A stretch of DNA of 64,000 nucleotides from Streptomyces sp. NBC_00390 (GCF_036057275.1 NZ_CP107945.1:7440001-7504000); one strand, 5' to 3'. Positions 52,197-61,530 are shown, counted from the stretch's first letter. A program made the numbers and translations. The notes: generated by a model from the letters alone, not told the origin.

Positions 52197-53834
52197 ATGC
52201 GATACGACAACGGAGGCGATCTCCTCGTCGCCGTCCTTCGGGAACTGGGCATCGACACCGTCTTCGGCATCGTCAGCGTGCACAATCTGCCGCTGGTCGA
52301 AGCCGTCGACCGGGAGCTGCGCTTCGTGCCCGTACGCCACGAGGCGTCGGCCGTGAACGCCGCAGACGCCTACGGGCGCGCCCGCGGCACCATCGGCTGC
52401 GCCCTCACCTCCACCGGTACGGGCGCGGGGAACGCGGCCGGATCGCTGATCGAGGCGCTCAGCGCGGGCACGTCCGTCCTGCACATCACCGGGCAGGTGG
52501 AGAGCGAGTTCCTGGGCAGCGGACGCGGGTTCATCCATGAGACCAAGGACCAGCTGGGCATGCTGACGGCGGTGTCCGCACACGCCGCCACCGTGCGGTC
52601 CGCCGGCGAGGCAGGCCGCGTGCTGCGCGAGGCCGCCCGTGCCGCGCTCACCGCACCCGGCGGACCCGCGAGCGTGGAGTGGCCGATCGACCTGCAGTAC
52701 GCGGCGCAGACGGACACCCCGGTCGAATACGCACCCACGCCCGTACCGAGGCCGGACGACAGTGAACTGGACACGGCGGCCCGGCTGTTGGCAACCGCAC
52801 GGCGACCGGTGATCTGGGCCGGCGGCGGAGCCGGCCGGGCCCGTGCCGAGCTCGCCGAACTGCTCACCGCCACCGGCGCCGGACTGCTCACCTCCAACTC
52901 CGGACGCGGCTCCGTGCCCGAGGACCACCCCCAGGTCATCGGCAACTTCGCCACCACCCCGGCCGCCCGGGCCCTGCTCGCCGACGCCGATGTGCTGCTG
53001 ACCGTCGGCACCCACTTCCGTTCCAACGAGACGGCCGACTACACACTCGAACTCCCCGCCGCCCACATCCAGATCGACCTGGACGCCGCGGCGCTGGGCC
53101 GCGTGTATCCGGTGCAGGGCGCCCTGCAGGGCGACGCCGCCGCCGTCCTCGCGGAGCTGCTCCCGCACGCACGGGCGGCCGAACCCGCCTGGACGAACCG
53201 TGTCGCCGCCGTCCGCGCAAAGGTGCGGGCCACACTGCACGACAGCATCGGCCCCCAGGCGGCGGTCTGCGACGCGATCCGCGCCGCGCTGCCCCGCAGG
53301 GCCGTCGTCGCCCGCGATGTCACCATCCCGTCCAGCAGCTGGGGCAACCGGCTCCTCGAGATGTACGACCCGCGCGACAACGTCTTCCCGCGTGGCGGCG
53401 GCATCGGCCAGGGCCTCGGCATGGGCATCGGCGCGGCGCTCGCCCGGCCCGAGGACCCCGCCGTGGTCCTCGCCGGTGACGGCGGACTCGCGGTCCACCT
53501 CGGCGAACTGCTCACGCTGGCCCAGGAGTGGCCCCGCCTCACCCTGCTCGTGTTCAACGACGGCGGCTACGGCGTGCTGCGCAACATGCAGGACCGGTAC
53601 AGCGAGCGCCGCTCCGGAGTCGACCTGGTCACACCCGACTTCGAGCAGCTGGCCGGTGCCTGTGGGCTCCCGTATCTGCGGATCTCCACCGCCGAGGACG
53701 CCCGGCCGCTGATCGCCGAGGCGGTCGCCTCCGACGGGCCGACGCTCGTCGAGGTCGATCTCGCGGCGCTCGGCCCGATGAAGAACCCGTTCACCCCGCC
53801 CGTGAGGATCCCGGGCCTCTCCCCGGCCCAGTGA
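52197..53834 (+). CDS. Thiamine-diphosphate-dependent enzyme (acetolactate synthase/benzoylformate decarboxylase family)
   Basis: 545 residues from ATG 52197. Three-domain TPP enzyme: the N-terminal pyrimidine-binding Glu is in VRHEASAVNAADAYGRA, and the central FAD/nucleotide-like domain follows. The C-terminal TPP motif begins LAGDGGLAVHLGELL with the Asn in LVFNDGGYGVL at the expected distance. No second ALS subunit accompanies it. Decarboxylation or carboligation of a 2-oxo acid feeding the operon's aldehyde dehydrogenase is inferred. Confidence 0.92.
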   Translation: MRYDNGGDLLVAVLRELGIDTVFGIVSVHNLPLVEAVDRELRFVPVRHEASAVNAADAYGRARGTIGCALTSTGTGAGNAAGSLIEALSAGTSVLHITGQVESEFLGSGRGFIHETKDQLGMLTAVSAHAATVRSAGEAGRVLREAARAALTAPGGPASVEWPIDLQYAAQTDTPVEYAPTPVPRPDDSELDTAARLLATARRPVIWAGGGAGRARAELAELLTATGAGLLTSNSGRGSVPEDHPQVIGNFATTPAARALLADADVLLTVGTHFRSNETADYTLELPAAHIQIDLDAAALGRVYPVQGALQGDAAAVLAELLPHARAAEPAWTNRVAAVRAKVRATLHDSIGPQAAVCDAIRAALPRRAVVARDVTIPSSSWGNRLLEMYDPRDNVFPRGGGIGQGLGMGIGAALARPEDPAVVLAGDGGLAVHLGELLTLAQEWPRLTLLVFNDGGYGVLRNMQDRYSERRSGVDLVTPDFEQLAGACGLPYLRISTAEDARPLIAEAVASDGPTLVEVDLAALGPMKNPFTPPVRIPGLSPAQ

Positions 53835-53847
53835 GGAGTCAGCCGAG

Positions 53848-54783
53848 ATGAGCGAGACCTCTGTGCAGCTGACCGTGCACCGGATGACCTGGGAGGCGGA
53901 GGGCGTTCTGTCCGTCGAGCTGATCCATCCCGACGGCAAGCCCCTTCCCGCCTGGACACCCGGCGCGCACATCGACGTCCATGTGGGCGGCCGGATCCGC
54001 CAGTACAGCCTGTGCGGCGACCCCCGGTCCACGGCGGCGTACCGCATCGGCGTCCTCGACGAGCCGGCCTCGCGGGGCGGTTCGCGGTACGTGCACACCC
54101 AGCTGCGCCCCGGGCAGACCGTCACCGTCTCCGAGCCGCGCAACCACTTCGCGCTGGAGGAGGCAGCCGGACTTGTCTTCGTCGCGGGCGGCATCGGCAT
54201 CACGCCGCTGCTCGCCATGGCACGCGAGAGTGCGCGACGCGGTGTGCCGTGGCGCATGGTGTACGGCGGGCGCAGCCGCGCATCGATGGCCTTCACCGAT
54301 GAACTGGCCGCTCTGGACGGCGAGGTGACGCTCGTTCCGCAGGATGAGCAGGGCCACATCGACCTGGACGCCGCCCTCACGGGACTGCCCGCCGGCACGC
54401 TCGTCTACTGCTGCGGCCCGGAGCCCCTGCTGGCCGCGGTGGAGGAGAGGTGCCCCGCCGGGCAGCTGCGCCTGGAGCGGTTCGCCGCACCCGTCGTGGA
54501 ACGCACCGGGGACGACGAGGCGTTCGAGGTCGAGTGCGCCGCCTCGGGGCTCACCCTCACCGTCGGCGCCGACACCTCGATCCTGCAGGCCGCGGAGGAC
54601 GCGGGCCTGAAGGTCGACAGCTCCTGCCGGGACGGCATCTGCGGCTCCTGCGAGACCCGGGTGCTTGCCGGCACCCCCGATCACCGCGACTTCCTGCTCA
54701 GCGAGGCCGAGCACACCGCGAACGCCACGATGATGATCTGCGTCTCGCGCTGCGCCACCGGCCGCCTCGTCCTCGACCTGTGA
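53848..54783 (+). CDS. Rieske-oxygenase reductase (PDR/VanB-type ferredoxin reductase)
   Basis: 311 residues from ATG 53848. FMN/FAD domain (IRQYSLCGDP), NAD domain (LVFVAGGIGITPLLAMA, YCCGPEPLLAAVE) and a C-terminal plant-type [2Fe-2S] domain with SSCRDGICGSCETRVL plus the last Cys in MMICVSRC. This is the one-chain reductase of class IA Rieske oxygenases such as phthalate dioxygenase and vanillate demethylase, and it should serve the oxygenase two genes downstream. Confidence 0.95.
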   Translation: MSETSVQLTVHRMTWEAEGVLSVELIHPDGKPLPAWTPGAHIDVHVGGRIRQYSLCGDPRSTAAYRIGVLDEPASRGGSRYVHTQLRPGQTVTVSEPRNHFALEEAAGLVFVAGGIGITPLLAMARESARRGVPWRMVYGGRSRASMAFTDELAALDGEVTLVPQDEQGHIDLDAALTGLPAGTLVYCCGPEPLLAAVEERCPAGQLRLERFAAPVVERTGDDEAFEVECAASGLTLTVGADTSILQAAEDAGLKVDSSCRDGICGSCETRVLAGTPDHRDFLLSEAEHTANATMMICVSRCATGRLVLDL

Positions 54784-54803
54784 CCCGACCGTTGGAGGCC
54801 CCC

Positions 54804-55031
54804 ATGACCACCGCCCCCTGGCCGTACCTGGACACTCACCAGTCCCGTACGCACGAACCCACCCCCTACGAACACAAGCTGGCCGCCACCCTCGAAGAGG
54901 TCTTCACCAAGGACGGTCACGAACTCGCCGACGTCATCCGTGGACTGAACTCCCGTCAGGTCCACGCCCCCGACGGCGCCCCGTGGACCGAGGAGTCCTT
55001 CCGCGCCGAGATGCACCGCCTGGGAGCCTGA
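54804..55031 (+). CDS. Small conserved protein (75 aa) between oxygenase and reductase genes
   Basis: ATG 54804 has GGAGG directly upstream. 75 residues: an extended N-terminus (HQSRTHEPTPYEHKLAATLE) and a helix-turn-helix-like C-terminus (FTKDGHELADVIRGLNSRQV, WTEESFRAEMHRLGA). The C-terminal part resembles recombinase-type helix-turn-helix segments as seen in small proteins that accompany Rieske oxygenases. At 2 bp from the oxygenase gene it is more likely a partner or assembly factor of the oxygenase than a DNA-binding regulator; this is inference. Confidence 0.85.
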   Translation: MTTAPWPYLDTHQSRTHEPTPYEHKLAATLEEVFTKDGHELADVIRGLNSRQVHAPDGAPWTEESFRAEMHRLGA

Positions 55032-55033
55032 CC

Positions 55034-56053
55034 ATGACCCTGTCGACCACCGCCACCGCCGAGCACATCTACGCCACCGGCCTGCGCAACCAGTGGCACC
55101 CCGTCGTCCCCTCCGACTTCGTCGCCCCCGGCGCGATGCGCAAGGTCACCGCGCTCGGCGAACAGTGGCTGCTGTTCCGCCGCTCCGACGGCGCCCTGTC
55201 GATGCTCGCCGACCGCTGCCCCCACCGCGGCGCCCCGCTGTCGCTCGGCAAGCACCTCGGCGACCGGGTCGCCTGCTGGTACCACGGCGTCGAGGTCGAG
55301 ACCGACGGCACCGTCTCGTCCGTCCCCGGCCTGCCCGGCTGCAATCTGGAGGGCAAGAAGCTCGTCACCTCACTGCCGGTGCGTGAGGCCGCCGGCGCGA
55401 TCCTCGCCTACTTCGGCGACGAAGCGCACCCGGAGCCCGCCGAACTCACCCTTCCCGACCCGCTCACCGACCCCGAGGTCGAGCCGATCCTGTGCTACGC
55501 CGAGTGGAACGTGCCGTGGCGGTACGCCATGGAGAACCTCCTCGACCCGATGCACGGCGCGTTCCTGCACCACGAGTCGCACACGATGTACGACGGGGAC
55601 ACGACGGCAAAGTTCCGGATCCGCGAGACCCATCGCGGCTACTTCTTCGAGAAGACCGACCAGCGGGGCGTCAACTTCGACTGGGTGGAGCTGTGCCGTA
55701 CCGGCATCGACTGGGTCGACCTGACCATCCCGTACCCGCCCTCCGCCGGTCCCGGGGGAGCCTTCGGCATCGTCGGCGCGGCCTGCCCGGTCGACGCCGA
55801 ACGCACCGGGGTCTTCTTCTGGCGCTACCGCCGCGTCCAGGGCTGGCAGCGCGACACCTGGCGCTTCCTCTACAAGACGCTCATCGAGAAGCGTCACTGG
55901 GAGGTTCTCGAGCAGGACCGCGTCATGCTGGAGGCCATGCCGGCCGACGCCGACCAGGGCGAGAATCTCTACCAGCACGATCTGGGTGTGGTCCGGCTGC
56001 GCCGTCTGTACCGGGCGCAGGCCGAGTCACAGTCCGCGGCCGCCGACGGGTGA
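55034..56053 (+). CDS. Rieske aromatic-ring-hydroxylating/demethylating oxygenase
   Basis: 339 residues from ATG 55034, the size of VanA/phthalate-type alpha-only oxygenases. Rieske ligands: CPHRGAPLSLG and CWYHGVEV. The mononuclear iron motif follows in the bridging helix, ENLLDPMHGAFLHHES, with Asp and two His. No beta subunit gene is present, consistent with an alpha-3 enzyme fed by the PDR-type reductase encoded just upstream. It opens or decorates the aromatic or heteroaromatic substrate. Last gene of the operon. Confidence 0.94.
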   Translation: MTLSTTATAEHIYATGLRNQWHPVVPSDFVAPGAMRKVTALGEQWLLFRRSDGALSMLADRCPHRGAPLSLGKHLGDRVACWYHGVEVETDGTVSSVPGLPGCNLEGKKLVTSLPVREAAGAILAYFGDEAHPEPAELTLPDPLTDPEVEPILCYAEWNVPWRYAMENLLDPMHGAFLHHESHTMYDGDTTAKFRIRETHRGYFFEKTDQRGVNFDWVELCRTGIDWVDLTIPYPPSAGPGGAFGIVGAACPVDAERTGVFFWRYRRVQGWQRDTWRFLYKTLIEKRHWEVLEQDRVMLEAMPADADQGENLYQHDLGVVRLRRLYRAQAESQSAAADG

Positions 56054-56068
56054 CCCCGGCGGGGGTCC

Positions 56069-56602
56069 TCAGCCGGCGGGCTCCTCGTCCGACACGAGGA
56101 TGGAGTGCTCCAGCTTGCGCAGCAGCCGCGCGAGCTGGCGGCACTCGGCGGGGGACAGCTCGCCGAGCATCCGGCGTTCGTTGTCGAGATGTTCGGCGAA
56201 CACCTCGTCCACCTTGGCGAGCCCGTCGTCGGTGAGCCGCGAGTAGACGACCCGCCGGTCCTCCGCGTCCCGCTCCCGGACGATCAGCCCGTCCTTCTCC
56301 AGCCGGTCGATCCGCAGCGTGACACCGGCGGACGAGACGAGTCCCGAGTCGGCCAGCTGACCCGCGGTCAGCCGGTACGGCTTGCCGGCCCGGCGCAGCG
56401 CGGTGAGCACGTCGAAGCCCGCGACCGACAGCCCGTGGCGCTCGATGGAAGAGGTGAGCCGGGTGCTGTAGCGCAGATACGAGCGGTGCAGCCGGGCGAG
56501 GACCTCCAGCGGGCTGGTGTCCAGCTCGGGCCGCTCCCGTGCCCAGTCCTCGATGACATTCGCCACGGCGTCCCGATCGGCCGCGGCCCTGCGCTCCGCC
56601 AT
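56069..56602 (-). CDS. MarR family transcriptional regulator
   Basis: 177 residues from ATG 56602, preferred for GAGGGGG six bases upstream; ATG 56650 (16 residues longer) is the alternative. A winged helix-turn-helix is clear: GFDVLTALRRAGKPYRLTAG, LVSSAGVTLRIDRLEKDGLI, then the beta wing VRERDAEDRRVVYSRLTDDG. Its MarR domain is strikingly like that of the TetR-MarR fusion at the other end of this region. Convergent with the Rieske oxygenase gene (15 bp apart), so probably the operon's ligand-responsive repressor. Confidence 0.92.
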   Translation of the reverse strand: MAERRAAADRDAVANVIEDWARERPELDTSPLEVLARLHRSYLRYSTRLTSSIERHGLSVAGFDVLTALRRAGKPYRLTAGQLADSGLVSSAGVTLRIDRLEKDGLIVRERDAEDRRVVYSRLTDDGLAKVDEVFAEHLDNERRMLGELSPAECRQLARLLRKLEHSILVSDEEPAG

Positions 56603-56735
56603 CCCCGCCCCCTCGTACGACCGTGCGTATCGCTGCTTCGGGGCGTCCATGTCCCACGCCCCTGAAAATTCTACCCCTGAGGCGATCGGCTCTCTCCGGC
56701 CCGCCGGAGGGCGCGCCTGCAGCCCGAGGTGGCTT

Positions 56736-59210
56736 TCAGCTGTCGGACGTCACCACCGGGATCTCCGCCCAGACCTGTTTGCCGCCGCTGAGCGGCACCG
56801 AGCCCCAGGACGCCGTCGTCGCCTCGACGATCAGCAGCCCGCGCCCCCCGGTCGCCTCCCAGTCCACCTCTCCCGACGGTTTGACGGGGCTGCGCGGCGA
56901 CGCGTCGTTCACGGCGATCCGCAGGCGGTCCGCGGACAGCGTCAGGTCCAGCCGTACCTCGCCCTGGGTATGGGCGATGCCGTTGGTGACCAGTTCGGAG
57001 ACCACCAGCAGAGCCACGTCCAGTTCGTCCTTCAGCCCCCAGGAGCGCAGCGTGCGTGCGGTGAACCGGCGGGCGTGCATGACGGCGTTGGGCAGCCGCC
57101 ACACCGTCCAGTGGGTCCGTACCGGCCGCACCCTCGTCCCGTCGTAGCGCAGCAGCAGCACCGCCACGTCGTCGTCGCGCCCGTCCGCTCCCCCGACCAG
57201 TTCGTCGGCGACGAGACCAGGGTCGGCCGGGTCCGTCGCGGAGAGCAGCTCGCAGACGCGGCGCATGCCGTCCTCCAGATGGAGCTGCGCCGATTCGACG
57301 AGGCCGTCCGTCAGCAGGGTCAGCAGGGTTCCCGGGACCAACCCGGCCTCGGTCATGGGGTATTCGGCGTCCGCGAGCACGCCCAGCGGTGGGCCGCCCT
57401 CGACCTGCAGCTCCTCCGCGTGGCCGTCCGGGTGGCGCAGTACGGGCGACAGATGCCCCGCCCGTACGAACTTGGCGATGCCCTCCTCCATGTCCAGGTC
57501 CACGTACAGGCAGGTGGCGAAGAGATCGGTCTCCATGCCGACGAGCAGACGATTGGCGCGGGCGACCACCACATCCGGCGGATGGCCCTCGACCGCGTAC
57601 GCCCGCACGGCCGTGCGCATCTGGCCCATGATGGTGGCGGCTCCGGCGCTGTGCCCCTGGACGTCCCCGATCACGAGGGCCACATGACCGTCGCCGAGCG
57701 GGATCACGTCGTACCAGTCGCCGCCCACCTCGAGCCCGACGGTCGCGGGCAGATACCGGGCGACGGCGACCCCTCCGGCCAGTTCGGGCAGCGTACGGGG
57801 CAGCAGGCTGCGCTGCAGCATGGTGGCGAGCTCGTGCCCGGCGTCCAGGGCGTGCGCGCGCATCAGGGCCTGACCCACCAGACCCGCGGCCGCGGTCAGC
57901 AGCGAGCGCTCCTCGGGGCCGAACCGGTGCTCCTCGTCCCAGCCCACCAGGCACACCCCGACCATCCGGCCGTCGGCGGGCAGCGGCAGCACCGCGAGCC
58001 CGCCCGGCCCGATACCGGCGAGCCCGGGCTCCAGGCCGGCCCCGGGGGGCCACAGGCTCACATGGCCCTCCCGCAGCGCGTTGCGCAGCGTGGGCAGGCT
58101 CTGCAGGGACGCGTCGGGCCATTCGGAGCGCCACTCGGAGCGCCAGATGCCGGGCCAGGCCTCGTGCTCCGGCGGATCGAGCATGGTGACGAACAGCCGC
58201 TCGGCCTCCAGCTCTGCGATCGCGATGCGGTTGGCACCCAGCGGCTCGCGCAGGGCGGTGACCACCAGCCGGCTGACGTCACGGATGGTGGTGGCCCCGG
58301 CCAGCCTGGCGGACAGGCGCTGGACGATGGAGACCTCGTCGGCGCTGGGGCGCAGGTAGGCGGCGTCGGCGACCACGCCGAGGATGCGTTCCGGGGCGCC
58401 GGTGGCGTCGACCTGGACACGGCAGCGCAGTCCGAGCCAGCGAAGCTCGCCGCCCGGCCGGCGAATCCGGAAGGCCAGCTGGTCCCCGTCGGGGGACAGG
58501 CGGCCCGGCTCCACGATGGCCATCAGCGCGGGGATGTCATCGGGCACGGCGCAGGCGAGAAGGGTCTCGACCTGTCCGTCGAAGTCGTCGCGGCCTATGC
58601 CCAGGAGGCTCAGCACCTGTGCGTCCGCGTCCATGGCGCCGGTGGCAAGCTCCAGGGTGAAGGCGCCGCCTTGCAGTGGCATCAGCTTGGGGCCCAGATG
58701 GGCACGCGGCTGCGCCCGCCCGGCGACGCGGGCCGCGACCGATTCGAGCCCGGCGGCCACCTGGTCGGCGTACAGCTCCAGAAGACTGCGCCGGTCGGCG
58801 TCGAAGCCGTCCGCCACCGCGCCCGCGACCACCAGGCACCCCAGCTCCCCGTTGCCGCGTCCCAGGGGCAGCACGCCCATCGAGATCTTGGCCGACGGTC
58901 TGCCGGCGGTGCCGATCAGCGTGGCGTCACTACCGTTCGCGTGGTAGGCGGCGACCTCCTGCGGACTCAGCCACAGCGGGCGGCGCGACCGGAAGGCCTC
59001 TGCGGCGGGGGACTGCCCGGACAGGCCCAGAACCGCGGGCAGCCCGTACGAGAGGCCGCGCTCGCCGACCGTCTCGGCCAGGTGCAGTTCGTCGCCACCC
59101 TCGGCGAGTACGTAGACGGCTGCCATTTCGGCCCCGCAGAACGCAAAGTTGTGCCGAGTCAAAGTCTGTATCACCTCCATACCCGCCGGGCGACACTGTC
59201 CACTCCCCAT
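56736..59210 (-). CDS. SpoIIE-type PP2C phosphatase with GAF sensors and HATPase (anti-sigma) domain
   Basis: 824 residues if started at ATG 59210; ATG 59180 (MEVIQTLTRHNF) is the alternative, and neither has a strong ribosome site. Domains in order: GAF (about 12-160), PAS-like (about 180-290), GAF (about 300-450), PP2C/SpoIIE phosphatase (about 465-685; GGDWYDVIPLGDGHVALVIG, DLFATCLYVDLD), and a C-terminal HATPase_c of the RsbW type (DVALLVVSELVTNGIAH). Such proteins combine anti-sigma-antagonist phosphatase and kinase activities in Streptomyces stress or developmental sigma control. Cytoplasmic. Partner sigma/anti-anti-sigma factors are not adjacent. Confidence 0.93.
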   Translation of the reverse strand: MGSGQCRPAGMEVIQTLTRHNFAFCGAEMAAVYVLAEGGDELHLAETVGERGLSYGLPAVLGLSGQSPAAEAFRSRRPLWLSPQEVAAYHANGSDATLIGTAGRPSAKISMGVLPLGRGNGELGCLVVAGAVADGFDADRRSLLELYADQVAAGLESVAARVAGRAQPRAHLGPKLMPLQGGAFTLELATGAMDADAQVLSLLGIGRDDFDGQVETLLACAVPDDIPALMAIVEPGRLSPDGDQLAFRIRRPGGELRWLGLRCRVQVDATGAPERILGVVADAAYLRPSADEVSIVQRLSARLAGATTIRDVSRLVVTALREPLGANRIAIAELEAERLFVTMLDPPEHEAWPGIWRSEWRSEWPDASLQSLPTLRNALREGHVSLWPPGAGLEPGLAGIGPGGLAVLPLPADGRMVGVCLVGWDEEHRFGPEERSLLTAAAGLVGQALMRAHALDAGHELATMLQRSLLPRTLPELAGGVAVARYLPATVGLEVGGDWYDVIPLGDGHVALVIGDVQGHSAGAATIMGQMRTAVRAYAVEGHPPDVVVARANRLLVGMETDLFATCLYVDLDMEEGIAKFVRAGHLSPVLRHPDGHAEELQVEGGPPLGVLADAEYPMTEAGLVPGTLLTLLTDGLVESAQLHLEDGMRRVCELLSATDPADPGLVADELVGGADGRDDDVAVLLLRYDGTRVRPVRTHWTVWRLPNAVMHARRFTARTLRSWGLKDELDVALLVVSELVTNGIAHTQGEVRLDLTLSADRLRIAVNDASPRSPVKPSGEVDWEATGGRGLLIVEATTASWGSVPLSGGKQVWAEIPVVTSDS

Positions 59211-59249
59211 GGTGGCGCTCGCAGGACTGCGGGAGCTAGTCAGGAGGGC

Positions 59250-59281
59250 AGGCGGATGCCGCCGGCAGAGGGCATCCGCCT
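59250..59281. terminator. Stem-loop in the divergent gap before the beta-helix gene
   Basis: AGGCGGATGCC (59250-59260) pairs with GGCATCCGCCT (59271-59281), ten-base loop, then TAAGTTT on the plus strand. It could be a terminator or a leader structure of the minus-strand SpoIIE gene. Confidence 0.45.
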
Positions 59282-59357
59282 TAAGTTTGCTCACGACACG
59301 TGTCCGTTTGGTCATCTTATGTAGCGATTTAGGGTCATTCGGCCCTAGCGTCAGCTC

Positions 59358-60428
59358 ATGACGAAACGACAGTTGATGTACCTCGGATGCGCAGCCCTCA
59401 TGGCCGCCACGGGACTGGGCGCCGCGGCCCCCGCCCCCGCCGAGGTCACACACCACCTCACGCACTTCGTACGCGCCGGGCAGTCCATCCAGGCGGCTGT
59501 GGACGCCGCACTGCCCGGAGACACCGTCACCATCGCTCCAGGGACCTACCACCAGAGCGTTGTGATCAAGAAACACAACCTGACTCTTCGGGGGACGGGC
59601 GGACGGACCGTGCTGAAGCCGGCCGCCGCGTCCTCCAAGAACGCCTGCGCCAAGTCCGGCAACGGAATCTGTGTCCTGGGCACGCGGGCACTGCCCGTCA
59701 AGGGGGTACGGATCCAGTCGCTGACCCTGTCGGGATACAAGAAGAGCGGGATCTGGGCCACCGGCACCGACCGTCTGACGGTGCAGAGGGTGTACTCCGA
59801 GAGCAACAAGGTCTGGGGCATCGCCCAGGAGTGGTCGACCCGCAGCGTTCTCACCCACAACATCGCCCGCAAGAACGGAGACGCGGGCATCTTCGTCGCG
59901 AACACCGTCACACTCGAAGCGGGGGCGACCGACACCGGCGGCACGGTCGTCGGACACAACCTGCTGTTCGACAACCGCATCGGCGCCACGATCCGCCGCG
60001 TCAGGAACCTGACCGTCCAATACAACAGCATCTCCGCGAACTGCGCCGGTGTGTTCGTGGTGGGCGACGAGTCCAAGCCCCGGGCAGGCGACCTGACCGT
60101 CCGCGGCAACCGCATCAGCTCGAACAACAAGTACTGCAAGGCCACCGCACGGCTCCCGCAGATCCAGGGAACGGGGCTCGTCCTCACCGGCGCCGAGGAC
60201 ACCCTGGTGGACGCCAACCTGGTCTGGGACAACGTCGGCAAGTACCCGCTCTCCGGCGGCATCGTGCTGTTCAAGAGCTTTGTGGGCGCCGCCAACACCG
60301 GCAACGTGATCCGAGGCAACGTCGTGCTGCGCAACGGGCCGGCGGACCTTGCCAACCGCGACGTCGGCACCGGCAACCAGTGGACGGCCAACATGTGCCG
60401 GGTCTCGCAGCCCGTAGGCATGTGCTGA
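59358..60428 (+). CDS. Secreted right-handed parallel beta-helix protein
   Basis: 356 residues from ATG 59358; no strong ribosome site. A signal peptide (about 1-28, LGCAALMAATGLGAAAPAPA) leads into a pectate-lyase-like solenoid: IQAAVDAALPGDTVTIAPGT is the usual first turn, followed by PbH1 repeats such as VQRVYSESNKVWGIAQEWST and VQYNSISANCAGVFVVGDES. Proteins of this fold include polysaccharide lyases and adhesins; a catalytic site cannot be assigned. Paired Cys occur (NACAKSGNGICV, NMCRVSQPVGMC). Followed by tandem terminator hairpins. Confidence 0.9.
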   Translation: MTKRQLMYLGCAALMAATGLGAAAPAPAEVTHHLTHFVRAGQSIQAAVDAALPGDTVTIAPGTYHQSVVIKKHNLTLRGTGGRTVLKPAAASSKNACAKSGNGICVLGTRALPVKGVRIQSLTLSGYKKSGIWATGTDRLTVQRVYSESNKVWGIAQEWSTRSVLTHNIARKNGDAGIFVANTVTLEAGATDTGGTVVGHNLLFDNRIGATIRRVRNLTVQYNSISANCAGVFVVGDESKPRAGDLTVRGNRISSNNKYCKATARLPQIQGTGLVLTGAEDTLVDANLVWDNVGKYPLSGGIVLFKSFVGAANTGNVIRGNVVLRNGPADLANRDVGTGNQWTANMCRVSQPVGMC

Positions 60429-60475
60429 CCGGTCCGCAGACGCGGACCGGACCGGCCGGGCCACTCGGCCCGGCC
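60429..60475 (+). terminator. Tandem terminator hairpins
   Basis: Two perfect 9-bp stems with four-base loops, 60429-60437/60442-60450 and 60454-60462/60467-60475, beginning at the stop of the beta-helix gene. Confidence 0.75.
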
Positions 60476-60501
60476 CCCCACCTCACGAGAAACGAGAGGG
60501 T

Positions 60502-61530
60502 ATGACGACCGTAAGTACCACCCCACAGCCGGCCATGCGGCTGCGGGAACTCGTCTTCGGGGCGGCATGTGCCGCGGCGGTGCGCGCGGCGGCCAGGCTG
60601 CGCGTCGCGGACGCGCTGGGGGAGGAACCTGCCACCGCCGAGGAACTCGCGGCTGCGGTGGGCACCGAGCCGAGAGCGCTGCGGCGGATGCTGCGCGCAC
60701 TGACCTGCTACGGCGTCTTCACCGAGCAGGAGGACGGCCGGTTCGTCCACACCGAGATGTCCCGGATGCTGCGCGAGGACGATCCGCACAGCCTGCGCTA
60801 CATCTCCCTGTGGTGCACCGAGCCCTGGACCTGGGACGCCTGGCCGCGGCTCGACGAGGCGGTGCGGACCGGCCGCAGCGTCTTCGACGAGCTGTACGGC
60901 AAGGGGTTCTTCGACTATCTGCACGAGGACGCCCACGAGTCGGCCCATGTCTTCAACCGGGCCATGACCACCTCCAGCATGCAGTCGGCGCAGGACGTCG
61001 CCGATCTCCTCGACCTCACCGGAGCCTCGACGGTCGCGGACATCGGCGGCGGCCAGGGGCACGTACTGGTAAGCCTCCTGGAGAAGTACGGGGATCTGCG
61101 CGGAACGCTGCTCGACCTGCCCCGCGTGGTGGCGGGCGCAGATCCACGGCTGCGGGACGGCGGTGCGCTGGCCGACCGGGTCACCATCGTCCCCGGGGAC
61201 TGCCGGGATGCGATCCCCGTCGAAGCGGACGTGTACATCATCAAGAACATCCTGGAGTGGGACGACGAGAGCACGCGCAGAACCCTGCGCAATGTGGTCG
61301 CGGCGGCCAGTCCGGGAGCGAGGGTGGTGGTCATCGAGAACCTCGTGGACGACTCCCCGTCGATGAAGTTCACCACGTCCATGGACCTGATGCTGCTGCT
61401 CAACGTCGGAGGCGCCAAGCACACCGAGCGGAGCATGATCAACCGTATGAAGGACGCCGGCCTGACGGTGGGCGACGTCCGCCCCGTCAACGCCTATCTC
61501 CACGCGTTCGACAGTGTCGTCCCCGGCTGA
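60502..61530 (+). CDS. O-methyltransferase (SAM-dependent, plant COMT-like/type II polyketide class)
   Basis: 342 residues from ATG 60502 with GAGAGGGT upstream. The N-terminal dimerisation/winged-helix domain (ATAEELAAAVGTEPRALRRM) and the SAM-binding domain (VADIGGGQGHVLVSLLEKYG; the distal acidic DLP motif; IIKNILEWDDESTRRTLRNV with a His/Asp-like catalytic area) define the Methyltransf_2 family. It faces the spore-pigment genes across a shared terminator, so it may methylate that pigment, but it lies on the other strand and this is inference. Confidence 0.92.
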   Translation: MTTVSTTPQPAMRLRELVFGAACAAAVRAAARLRVADALGEEPATAEELAAAVGTEPRALRRMLRALTCYGVFTEQEDGRFVHTEMSRMLREDDPHSLRYISLWCTEPWTWDAWPRLDEAVRTGRSVFDELYGKGFFDYLHEDAHESAHVFNRAMTTSSMQSAQDVADLLDLTGASTVADIGGGQGHVLVSLLEKYGDLRGTLLDLPRVVAGADPRLRDGGALADRVTIVPGDCRDAIPVEADVYIIKNILEWDDESTRRTLRNVVAAASPGARVVVIENLVDDSPSMKFTTSMDLMLLLNVGGAKHTERSMINRMKDAGLTVGDVRPVNAYLHAFDSVVPG

